A DNA stretch of 64,000 nt, taken from the NCBI RefSeq assembly GCF_016545825.1, contig NC_052619.1:69760115-69824114 (forward strand), written 5' to 3'. The notes beneath the pieces are model-generated. The model made no database searches. It worked only from the letters and a program-made list of their open reading frames with translations, and had not been told where the DNA came from. Source of the stretch: Eucalyptus grandis (Eukaryota > Streptophyta > Magnoliopsida > Myrtales > Myrtaceae). Both the position numbers and the translations under genes were made by a program. Shown piece by piece: positions 48,256 to 58,866 of the stretch (its first letter is position 1; each line of letters starts with the position of its first letter).

Positions 48256-49180
48256 CACATCGTAACAACGGCATGTCATATTAGATTTCGATCAAGTGAC
48301 ACAATTTAAAGGTATCCCTAACTCCGGATGATGAGAAAAGACTTGATTGTCCAAAATTGAGATGTTCAACAAGCTCAAATGCTGTTAAAAAAACAAAAAC
48401 AAAAAAGCAAGCTCAAATGCAAAAGAGAAACGAAGAAGTTTTATAACATCAAACACTGGTCCTAAGGTCCAAACGTACTTTCTTGCAAAGTGCGCAAAGG
48501 TGCGAACTTTATAGCTCCAAGCTATAGCTCGCCTCTCCTTCCCGTCTCTCTCCGACACATCCGATTCTCTCAACTCGAGTCGCTCGAGATTGGTACCGTC
48601 CGCCGCCGCCGCATCCGGCGCTCCGATCGACGGCAGCCGTGAACCGCCGCATTCCGAATCGGGATCCCCCGTGCCGCGGGCGGTCGCCGATCGTCCTACC
48701 GAGCTCGAACTGTGGGATTCGTCTGAAGAAGCAGGAGCCGCCGCCGCCGCCGCCGCCGCCGCTCGCGGATGTGATCGGGTGAGGGATTCGGTCGCTCGGC
48801 TCGAACCCTAGAGAGGAGTGGGGAAATGTCGGCGTGGGCGTAGACAAATTCCGGTCGCTGGTTTACGTTGTTGCTGTCGCTGGTTGTTGTTCCATTGCCA
48901 TCGCTCTGGTCTGGCCCTCTTCCTTTTTGGCTGATTGCTTGCTTGGTTGCTTGCTTGATTCTTGTTGCCCCGTCGCCATCGACGCTTGTCGGCTGGTGTG
49001 TGAAGCTCAAGCATAGAAGAATCCTCCCCCATCCTTAACCGACTCGTTTCCGTTCAGTCCGATCTCTGCGGAATTCTTGATGGTTTAGAGGAATACGGAA
49101 TTGCAAACGAGGGCAAAGCTCGAAAGGAGAGATTTTGCGTCGATTCGATCGGAACCGATTAGCCCCCCCGGGTGGTGGTG
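48256..49180. other. Upstream region and leader of the AXY9-like gene
   Basis: AT-rich DNA changes at about 48520 to a GC-rich, pyrimidine-rich stretch that is likely transcribed leader. It contains a GCC repeat and several upstream ATG codons with short frames. A leader intron may be present but I could not fix it. Confidence 0.5.
48737..48763 (+). repeat. GCC trinucleotide repeat in the AXY9-like leader
   Basis: Nine tandem GCC units lie about 420 bp upstream of the coding start. Such repeats are frequent in plant 5' leaders. Confidence 0.9.
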
Positions 49181-50311
49181 ATGATCGGGGCTGTGCAGCT
49201 GGGGGTTCTGGCTGCATGCGTGGTGCTGTTTGTGCCGATGGGAATGGCGGGCTGGCACCTGAGCCGCAACAAGATGCTGTTCTTCAGCGGGGCCCTCTTC
49301 ATCACCCTCGCCGTGGGCGTCCACTTGTCCCCTTACTTCCCGTCGATCTCCCACTTCCTGATGTCCCCCTCCGGCACGGTGGTTTTGGGCGACGGCCGCG
49401 GTTCTTGTCTCTCTCTCTTGCACGACGTTGTATGGGATGTGAAGCCGGCCAGACTTAAGCGACCCGTGAGCTATGCAGATGGCTATATGAATGGCAGCAG
49501 CAAGAGCTCTGCCTACGACCGTGAGTTGTCGTGGAGCTGGGCAAGATTGAATTCCGTCCTCGAATGTGATTTTCAGAAACTGCGGTCTTCTGATGCTTCG
49601 GATCTACTTAATGGGTCATGGGTTGTTGTGGCTGGGGACTCGCAAGCACGTTTGGTCGTGCTGTCTCTGTTGGATTTGGTTTTGGACTCGGATCAGATGG
49701 AATCTGTCAGAGGTGATTTGTTCAAGAGGCACAGCGATTACAGGATCATGATTTCTGGAATTGGGTTGAAGTTGGATTTCATTTGGGCTCCTTATGTTTC
49801 TAACTTAACCGATTTGATGTTAAGGTTCAGGCAAAATGTGAACTTTCCAGATGTTCTTATAATGGGTTCTGGATTGTGGCATATGCTTCATGTGAGCAAT
49901 GCCTCTGATTATGGTGTTTCACTACAGATGTTGAGTAGTTCTCTTGTATCAGCATTACCATTTTCGCGGGAATTGGGCAACGATGGACCTGTAACAGGGT
50001 CTGCGCCAATTAGATCGCAACATTTGTTTTGGCTTGGGATGCCAAATTTAATAAACTTGATGCTAAACACAGAAGAAAAGAGGGAAAAGATGAATGACCT
50101 AGCTTTCTATTCATACAATATGGAGCTCCATAAGAGTAGGATACTGCGGCAAGCGGGAGGCCATTTCTTGCTGCTGGACATTCATTCATTAACCCAGAGT
50201 TGTGGATCTCAGTGCACAGAGGATGGAATGCATTATGATGGAGCTGTCTATAATGCTGCTGTACAGATTGTCCTCAATGCACTGCTTATTGAATCCAATC
50301 AAAAGCTCTGA
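49181..50311 (+). CDS. AXY9: ALTERED XYLOGLUCAN 9 (AXY9)-like protein, polysaccharide O-acetylation
   Basis: Arabidopsis AXY9 is a Golgi protein required for O-acetylation of xyloglucan and xylan; its GDS and DxxH motifs resemble those of TBL acetyltransferases. The 376-residue product starts MIGAVQLGVLAACVVLF, giving an N-terminal membrane segment (about 5-25) and a second hydrophobic stretch (about 31-48). The GDSQARL motif is at 152-158 and DGMHYD at 348-353, carrying the Asp and His of the presumed catalytic triad with Ser154. The chain length and the MGMAGWHLSRNKMLFFSGAL segment agree with my memory of AXY9. An upstream in-frame extension begins with GTG only, so the ATG at 49181 is the start. 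There is no intron in the coding region. Confidence 0.9.
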   Translation: MIGAVQLGVLAACVVLFVPMGMAGWHLSRNKMLFFSGALFITLAVGVHLSPYFPSISHFLMSPSGTVVLGDGRGSCLSLLHDVVWDVKPARLKRPVSYADGYMNGSSKSSAYDRELSWSWARLNSVLECDFQKLRSSDASDLLNGSWVVVAGDSQARLVVLSLLDLVLDSDQMESVRGDLFKRHSDYRIMISGIGLKLDFIWAPYVSNLTDLMLRFRQNVNFPDVLIMGSGLWHMLHVSNASDYGVSLQMLSSSLVSALPFSRELGNDGPVTGSAPIRSQHLFWLGMPNLINLMLNTEEKREKMNDLAFYSYNMELHKSRILRQAGGHFLLLDIHSLTQSCGSQCTEDGMHYDGAVYNAAVQIVLNALLIESNQKL

Positions 50312-52450
50312 ATGAAAAGTTTGGTATTTTTTGCGTAAGCAATCCATAGGCAAAACTGACTGTGATGATTTGAACTCTCACAAAGCAGCCATCTTCCTCC
50401 CAAGAAGAGTTTGTACTTTTTTTGTAGTTAGTTTGATCATTGCGATTGCATTTCTGTTGATTAACAATATGTCATTGCCAATCAAGCAAATAGAAAAGTT
50501 ATTATTCTTTTGTTCCCTTAATTTTGTATCTTTAATTTTGGTGGAGCACTTCACTATGTTACACTAAGTACTTACTAGTATTGGCTATAGTCATCTTTAA
50601 TCGATTTGGAATCCTTTTGTCTACATTTCTGCTGCTACTCTTCCCATCTTTCATCAGTAGTCAATTTGTATATGTTAAGATCACTTGCTGATAAATACTT
50701 GGTGACAATTGTTCAACATGTGGCTTCTGTTACTTGTTTCGACAGAGCCTATGAAATGTATTTATATGCAGTTGGTTTGTTCTTCTATCTTGTTAGCCAT
50801 TACATAACATTGCTTGATCGTTTGAGTTTGCTCATTGAGCAGTGGGACAGCTGTTCTTTATCTATGCATGTACTATCGTTTGCTTGTATAGAAAGATGGC
50901 AGTGGGAGGAGCACATGGGGTAACTGATCGATATGGATGGTGACTAGCATATTGGTAGGAATAATCCCAAGGGTGACAGTGATGAGGTAATTGCTCTTTG
51001 GTGCATTTCTCGATATTCTTTTCCCATATAATTTAGCTGATCTCAGTTACTGAGGTTGATTTTTAGCTCTTCTATTGATAAGGGATAAGTATTTGGTGAC
51101 AAGCTTTCTAGATATAGCTTCGACTATTTAAATCAAAGCAGCCTAAGTCATTTGTTGGGTGAACGGTCTCAGAACACTTGGGTGAATTCAAAACAGCCGT
51201 TGTTTTTTTTTGGAGAGGAACTCTTTGGTCTTTGACATCATGATTGAGCTGTCCACAATGTTGTCGTGTTCTTAATTTTTATGTCCTTTGTGCTCTAATA
51301 AATTATATTTATTTAGAGCTTTGAATGGATATATATTTTAAAACTCGCCTCGAGTCCCTAAAAGAACCTAGTTCATGGTTCAATGCATAAACTACTGGTC
51401 TTCAAACTGCTCAAAGATTGAATTCGTCATGGCATCAGATTTGGCCATAAAAACTGCCTGACCATTTCGATATTGCTGCCTGTGTTATCATCTTCTGTGA
51501 TATATGCTTGCAATGGAAGTTCACTAGTTTTCTCCATGCAGGAAAGTAATTTGCAAATTTGATGAAAGTTATTTCTATTGCTTCTCTTTAGACAGTGGCT
51601 GTAGCCTGTAGTGTTTGGCCCATAATAGTTTACACCTAGTTGCTTTCAAATAAACTATACCACATGAAATAAGAAGAGCAAGCAAGTGTGTGCTGTCAAT
51701 TAATGGTTAGACTTCAAAAGGTTATCTCAAGGTTATCTCAGACGTCTGAGTCATTAGAGGGCTTAGAATAGTTGATGTAACAAATCAGATGAAGGCTGTG
51801 TATCATGCATTGGCAATTGAGAGTGTGATGCAAGTTATATGAATTAACTTTATTCAAGAGATCTACCTAATGCACCTTGCTTTTTTAAAACTTAAATAAA
51901 ATATGTGAGGATCACTGCTGTTTGCTTTTCATAGAATTCAGTTGACAACATGTTCATGTTGCATTTTAGTGCAATCAGGTAATCAATTTCTGTTCCCTCT
52001 TGTTTTCTGGCCTGCCATTTTGAGTTAACATTACTTTTGAGGATGTTTTAGTATTCTTTATGGGCCTTTTGTCTTACATTGTCTTCTGCTAGTTTTGGGT
52101 TCTCATGCAGATGGAGTAATCATTTTAAACAGTTCAGTGGCCTCTTGTCCTTTGGTCAAAAACCATTAGCAAGGACTGTTGGACTGACATAAGTGCATGC
52201 AAGTAGCGCCAGGCAGAATCTATCATCTGCTGGTTGATTTCATCGGTCCCTGTTTCCAAGATGCATGACCTCTTAGGCACCTGTTGATTGCCTCTTTATG
52301 TTTAAATCACAAATCCCATTGCATGCTGATAATCTTGCAATGTAACTTTTATGGAAATCATATGGCTGAAACTGATTTTGGGTCTAAGCTGAAAATTTGA
52401 GTTCATACTTCAAAGGCAATTTTGAAAAAACAAAGTAATAGTTCAGGATT
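50312..52450. other. Intergenic, no gene recognised
   Basis: The left part is 3' untranslated sequence of the AXY9-like gene. The rest is AT-rich with no recognisable protein, RNA gene or bounded element. Confidence 0.5.
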
Positions 52451-52637
52451 TTCTCATAGGAATTTGCAGAAGCCAAGTTCTCAAGGAGAAGCTAAGGCTA
52501 GTCAGGACAGGATATATTACTGCAAGATGACTAAGAAGCTTTAGAATGGGGACTTGATGAATTCTCATTCTATTTGGAGAATGACACCTTAGGACCAAAG
52601 AAAAGGTAATGTGCATACCTTTAAAAGGAAGATTGTT
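52451..52637 (+). repeat. 187-bp tandem duplication, copy 1
   Basis: Begins ttctcataggaatttgcag and contains agaagctaaggctagt, ggatatattactgcaaga and ttggagaatgacacc. The adjacent copy has the same order. Confidence 0.92.
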
Positions 52638-52826
52638 TTCTCATAGGAGTTTTGCAGAAGCCAAGTTCTCATGGAGAAGCTAAGGCTAGTTGGGACAGGA
52701 TATATTACTGCAAGAAGACTCAGAAGCTTTAGAACGGGGAATTGATAAATTCTCATTCTACTTGGAGAATGACACCCTTGGCAGCCAAGAAAAGGTCATG
52801 CGCAGACCTTTAAGAGGAAGATCATT
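52638..52826 (+). repeat. 187-bp tandem duplication, copy 2
   Basis: Begins ttctcataggagttttgcag immediately after copy 1. A 65-codon frame crosses this copy and runs on to 52887, but copy 1 has stops at the matching positions, so I do not call it a gene. Confidence 0.92.
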
Positions 52827-53876
52827 GACTTGTTTCAGGCACAAAGCACTCGGAGAAGCATGCAAGGCAATGCACACATTACAGTAATTGAGGACTTGGC
52901 TTCTCTAGGATTGTTGCAGCCACTGCCCAATTCATGTGCTGGCCTTCATGTGCTGGTCTATTCCCAAGTGCTACTTGGGTGGAAATTAGCATGGAAAGTA
53001 TTGATGGCTTGCTGCAGTTTCATGGGAAGGATGCTAATTTTTAAGCCCGCTGATGCTGATTTTGTGGTTCTTTCTCATCCAAAATCAGCTGTTCAGGTGC
53101 CCAGTTTTCCATGAACTATGTTCCTAAAATGCACAGTATGTGCTTGTTCATCGTAACTGAATAGTAATTCAGTTTTTTGAGTCGCTCTTGGCAGGCAGTT
53201 TGCTGGCTAATGGCTATGGAGCGCTCATTTGCACTTACTTACCACCTACTACGATGAGCTGAGAGCAAACCCAAGCTGTTAATAGGTGGCTCAAAACTTA
53301 TCATGTGTGTGATATGTGACTGTTCACACAGGTGATTCTAGTGACTGTCTAAAATTGAGTCCCTTCCTCTATCAATCGGCCTTGAACATTCACGTGTTCC
53401 TGGAGATGCGCTTGTGCCTTTGTGGAGTAGTTCTGTGTTGCAGCTTTTGATCTCACCTTCACAAGGGTCAAGCTAGAACAAAGCATTTAGCTGTTGGACG
53501 GACGAGAGGGGCAGTTTGTTGTAGTAAATTTGGCTGATGTGGATCAAAACGATTGTCGGAAAGAAGTTGTCCGATATGTTAATGAGTCGGTTTTCAGGTT
53601 GACCCTTTAGGACATTGTCTTTCTAATTGGGAAGCCGTAGTTCATACCCGCTCATCTAATGGGTTGTTTTCGTATGATAATAGTAATAGTTAGTATTCAA
53701 AATGACAAAAAAGAAGAAGAAGAAGAGGAAAAACTTCCTAGTTTTGGAACAAATGTCTGGAAAATTGAAAGAATTGATAGGGAATGTCGAATCACACCGA
53801 AAATATTTACAAGGATTGAATTAAGAGAGGATCCGGGATGGAGTTATGGAGATTGATAGGGAAAAGTATAATAGTC
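52827..53876. other. Intergenic, short open frame of unknown nature
   Basis: A 94-codon frame at 52830-53114 has no recognisable domain and no family support. An AAG-rich tract lies near 53710-53730. Nothing else is seen. Confidence 0.45.
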
Positions 53877-56011
53877 AGAGCTTTTAATACTAACGGCATG
53901 CATATAAATTTCACGTTAAAGCAAAGAATAGAGGTTGGACTCTTACTATATACTAGGGCAACATCTTTTGTAATTGTAATGTTGAAACTTGTATTTGATA
54001 CTAATAGTGAAGAGATTGTCTAGTGTGGTTTCGTGTTTCCCTTTTCTGTTTTTCCCGTAATAATTTGCTTATTTTCTTCTATTTTTTTCTCCAAAGATTT
54101 GCGTTCTTAAAAATTGGTATCAAAAGTTGGCAAAATGGTGGGAGCAACAAAATATGAACAAAGGGAAAGGTTTGATGGCAAGAACCTTGGTTTATGAAAG
54201 ATGTAGATTGAGCATCTGCCGTGCTGTATTAGAGAACTTGCATTAGCATTTATTGGGAGAGAAACTAGATTTGATCAAGCAAAGGAGAGTAGAAATTGTT
54301 GGATCCGCAAACTTTTGGTATGATTTGTCTCACGTTGGCGCAGAATGTTGCCTTTTAACAGCGGCAATTAGAAGCCTTCTCCATCAAATAATTTTTTTTT
54401 GATGCGTCGTCCTTTCAATCTGAAGATAGATGGTGCTTTTGTGACAAAACACATAAACAAATCCATCAAATTTGATGATGAGGTAAAAACTTGAATTTTG
54501 TTTTCTTCTCTACTTGAAAGTTGGAGCGCAATTATGATTGAAGTGAGTAGTTTATCTGGTTAAAAAGTTTTTTCATTCTTAGCAAAGATATTCACAGAAG
54601 AGAATCGGATGAATTTCCATATGCTGCTTTAAATACAGAAGGTAAAGGGAGAAACAATCAATGAGTCCAGAATCAATTCTATAGTAGATTGAAGTCCAAA
54701 GGAAGAAGAAAATGGAGACCTCGTGGTGAAATAATTTGTTGGAATTGCAAAAAGAAAAGCCATATGAGATGAGATTTTGAGTCCTAAAGAAGAAAATTCA
54801 GTATCATGATTGAAATTGAGAAAAGAGAAAGTTGTGAATACAAGTCTTAAAGAGACGTTTGGCAGTAGTTCTTTAATTTTGAACATCGATAGTCTGATTG
54901 AGTCTTGAATTCTAAAGTCAGGTGGGCCGTTTCACTTTACTTCGTGTAAAAAATTAATAGTTGATAGACCTAAACCCACTTTAAGAAGATTTAGTAGAAT
55001 ATCTAGACTTGTATAGAAGTATTTTTGGTCATTGCATTTTTCGCTTTTGACTTGCGCTGGCGAGCTATAAAACTTTTCAAAAACAATACAAGTTAAATAT
55101 TCCATTAAGTGGAAGTCAACAATGCGGAATGAGTTGTATTCACTTGAGAAGAACATAACTTGACTGTTGAATTAGTTACTAGATAGGAGAAAGGCATTGT
55201 AGAATAAGTCGGTATATTAGATCAAAGAAGAACCTGATGGCAATAAGAAGTGCAAAGTAAGACTAGTAATAAAAGGTTTTTAGCAAAAAAAAAAGGAATT
55301 AATTATCCATTTTTTCTCTTGTTGTGAAATTATCTTTAATCAAGCTAATGTTGAGTATTGTTGCTATTGAAAATTTAATCTAAAATAATTGAATGTAAAG
55401 AATTGTATTCCTCTATGGTGACTTAGAAGAGAATATCTAATTGGTATAATTATAAAGTTTTTTAGATTCTTGAAAAGAAAGTTATGTCTGCAAGTTGAAA
55501 AAAAAGCACGTGTAGCTTGAAACAAGTTCCTAGATAGTGATACAATATAATTTGACATCTTCATGTGCGGTAACTAATTCAAACTAGGGGAAGAGTTTTT
55601 CTTCGAAATGGATTATTGGTTTTACTTTCTACAATAGAAAAAAGAATAGAAATGCGTTTGATGACTATTATATTTTTAATCTTGCCGACGGATTTTGCTG
55701 TTGTATGTGGATGATATGCTCATTGTAGAATCTAGCAAAGAAAATTAAAAAAAGAAAATCAGCTGAAATTGAGAAGAACTCAACATAATGAAGAGGGTTT
55801 TTTTTTTGTTCCTGGAAAGGACTTTGAGATAAAGGACTTAATTCACTAGGAGTGAAATGGATTATTGGTTTTACTACAAGAAATTAGATTCTTGTATGGA
55901 TGAGGATCTAGCATGAGAGAGATCAACATAATGAAGCGGATTAAAGATTTTGAGATAAAGAAGGATTCTTGGGATCATCTAAAGTTATCTTAATAAAAGT
56001 ATATTGAAATG

Positions 56012-56765
56012 CTGTGTTTGGCAGTCGGGATAAAATTCGGAATATGATATGATTTATCTTATCCTACGTTTGGTGCTCGCTCATAATATGATAAAGTATG
56101 ATATAAGGAGGATATAGACAAGATAAAATATCCCATGGGGGAGGTGGGATAAAGGTGGATAGGATTTCTAATGCCTATAATAAGAAAGTTATTTTTCTTG
56201 AATAACAAAATTATTAAATTAACAAAATTGAAAATACATTTTAATATAAATAATATTTGAATTCTAATTTAAGAAATTAAAATAAAAAATAAAAAAAATA
56301 ATTTTTTAATTAATCTTATTTTAATTTATATATTCAACTTTAATTCTATCTCATAATAAACATTCAATCTATAAATTATATATTTATATTTATTATATAT
56401 TTTAGGTATTTTTGTATTTTATTTTTGTATTTTATATGTTAGTATAGTTTACTATTTGATAAAATTTTATCAAAGAAAAAGAAATAATAATGAAAATAAT
56501 ATGAAAAAGAGGAAAAATAAATTAAAAATAAATTAAGGAATAGTGTTATGAGGGATTTTCACCATCTTCATTTATGAACATTTAGGTTTATTTATAATGA
56601 TATATTCTTTATATAAAAAATAATGTATATAATATGATATGAACATATCCGACTTTAATATTACGATTTACCAAACAATGGATAGGATATAAAAAAAATC
56701 CTAAGATTCTATATCTTATCATATTCAATCATATCTTGATTAGAAATCCGGACGACCAAATGTAG
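56012..56765. mobile_element. AT-rich inverted-repeat element nested in the copia remnant
   Basis: The left end, ctgtgtttggcagtcgggat, and the right end read inverted, ctacatttggtcgtccggat, match at most positions. The interior is strongly AT-rich, with GATATGAT/ATCATATC words near both ends. The copia reading continues on either side (AAAGTATATTGAA to the left and GTGTTGGAGAGGTTC to the right), which confirms an insertion. A target duplication is at most 2-3 bp and was not certain, so the superfamily is left open. Confidence 0.65.
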
Positions 56766-57648
56766 GTGTTGGAGAGGTTCGGAGTTTAGAATGCAAAGCC
56801 TAGACTCCTTTAGGAAGTCATTTCAACTTATGAAGAAGTAGTTGCCAAAGGTAGGTGAAGAGCAGGAGTTTATAGCTAAAGTGCTTTATGTGTTAGCTAT
56901 TGGTAGTTTAATGTATACGATGGTGTATACCAGACTAGATATAACTCACACAATGGGAGTTGTGAGTATATACATGACTAATCCAAGAATAAGGCATTGA
57001 GAGGTTGTAAAGTGGCATTAAGATACCTAAGAGATTTTTTTTTTTGGTTGAACTGAGAGGCATTTTAGATATGTTATTATATTTTATGAAAAATGGTGTA
57101 ACTCTACAAGACTTTATAGATGTAGATCTTGGTGGTGACTTAAATACTATGAAGAGCACCTCGGGTTATATTTTTACTTTATATGGCATTGCAATCAGTT
57201 CAATGTTTAGGCTTCAAAAGTGTGTGGCTCTTTCAACTATTGAAGTAGAGTATGTTGCTATTTTGAAGATGGCAAGGAGATAATCTGGTTGAAAATTTTT
57301 CTAAAGAAAATAAACAAGGAGCATGATAGTAGTGTTCTTTTCAGTGATGGTCAAAGTGCTATTGGTTTTGTAAAAAATCTGGTCTTTTATTTAAGGATAA
57401 AGTATATTGAGTTGGAGCATCATCATATCCATTAGCTGATAAATGATGGAACATCGTCATTGAAGAAGATTCACGAAGCAAAAAATCCAACAGATATCTT
57501 AAAGAAGATTGTCACCACTGAGAAAGTGAAGCTGCGTATTGCCTCGGTCTCCATGTTTAGGGACCACACTAAGAGAATTAGGTTTAAAGATGAGTGAGGA
57601 CTATGAAAGGTTATTGCTGTTTTGAAGATCAAACTTTAAGTGGGAGAT

Positions 57649-58205
57649 TAATAGAGTTGTGGAGTTTGACAATTGCCTTTCATGGAACATTTAATGTTTA
57701 GCTCTGGGCATTGGTAAGCGCTATCAACGTCTTTATTACTTATAAGATATCTTTTAATGCTTTTCTTCTAACACAAAGATTTTCAAGAGCTAGAGGGATC
57801 TCTTGCTAGATTTCTCCAAGAGTAGCTTCAACTACTCTTTTCTACTCGATGTTGAGAGATTTCTATTGCCTGACATATTTCATATAGAGCTAAGAGCTTT
57901 TACTGCAAACAACATGCATGAAATTTTCATGTTAAAGCAAAAAGTAGAGTTTTTCTATGTTGTTAATGACGTATATGTAATTTCCATGACAATTATGTAT
58001 GTCTTGGACTCTTGCTATCAATTGAGGCAATATCTTTTGTAGTTAAAATGCCGAAGCTCGTAACTCCCATACTAATAGTGATAGGGAAAAGATTGCTTAG
58101 TATGGCGCCGTGATTTTTCTCTTTCTAATTTTGAAAGGGTTTTTTTTTTATGTAAAGATTTGCTTGTTTTCTTTGTTTTTCATCTTCAAAGATTCGCGTG
58201 GCTAA
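57649..58205 (+). repeat. 3' LTR of the second copia element
   Basis: Follows the polypurine tract and matches part of the 5' LTR from about 57893 onward. The start lacks a clean TG and the end is approximate, so both limits are estimates. Confidence 0.55.
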
Positions 58206-58866
58206 CAATAAGTACAGCAATAACTAGAGCAACGATGCCTTTCATTTTGATACTTCCTATTATTAGCACAAGCACAATGAACAACAATGCTAATGCGCAT
58301 TTTTTAACTAACACTTCGATTCTATTCTGTTCTAATCATCCATTCCCACTCTTCCTCACCTAGTGTCGTCGATAAAGAATTATATCCATGTTGCAGGCAG
58401 AGGAGCCGAGGCGAGGGCCAGCCACTGTCGTATGGTCTGAACACAAGTGTATCGAGTACATTCAACCTATCGATCACCGGAGGACGAATGATCAATGAAA
58501 TTAGTGATGAATATAATCAAGAACAATCATAGTAATGCAAAGAATAGTGAGGACGTTTCCTGCTTGTGGGATTTAACAAAGCGAGTTCACCCCCGGTGCA
58601 CTATCAGATGTGCTTGGTATTGGGACGGAACTTGTTACTGATTACACGTTAGAAAGCTCCAAGCTATGCCGGCCAAAAGGACGGAGAGTATCACGAGCAT
58701 TTTTTGCTCCACGCACGTTCTCGTTCATCCTCTCCAGCGCAAACTTGTCCAACGTTTCGTTCCTTACAATGTTGTCTCTTCGCTCTCTCCGTTGCATTCA
58801 TTCTCTGGAACCAGTTCCACTCAGACCCTCTTCGAAACTCTCTCTCCTTTCTTGAAACGACAAACA
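58206..58866. other. Upstream region and leader of the CDK-like kinase gene
   Basis: AT-rich DNA passes into a pyrimidine-rich stretch (about 58690-58860) likely to be the 5' leader. An in-frame extension upstream of the chosen start contains an ATG at about 58666, but the MGCAQSR start fits the family better. Confidence 0.55.

Larger units (their letters stand above)
53877..58205 (+). mobile_element. Second Ty1/copia element, heavily decayed
   Basis: A primer binding site tggtatcaaaag (54115-54126) follows a partial 5' LTR (about 53877-54112). A polypurine tract (tttaagtgggaga, near 57636-57648) precedes a 3' LTR of about 550 bp. The two LTRs share, for example, a catgcat...ttcac/atgttaaagcaaa stretch and a gatttgcttgtttt-type end. 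Between them, translated fragments show reverse transcriptase pieces (IKEEPDGNKKCKVRLVIKGF near 55222-55281) and an RNase H region (KSTSGYIFTLYGIAIS and QKCVALSTIEVEYVA near 57150-57270). Frames are broken many times. A small element is nested at about 56012-56765. Confidence 0.82.

Noticed and set aside
49172..49180. Start of the AXY9-like protein at 49172
   Set aside because: That codon is GTG; the first ATG is at 49181 and gives the expected N-terminus.
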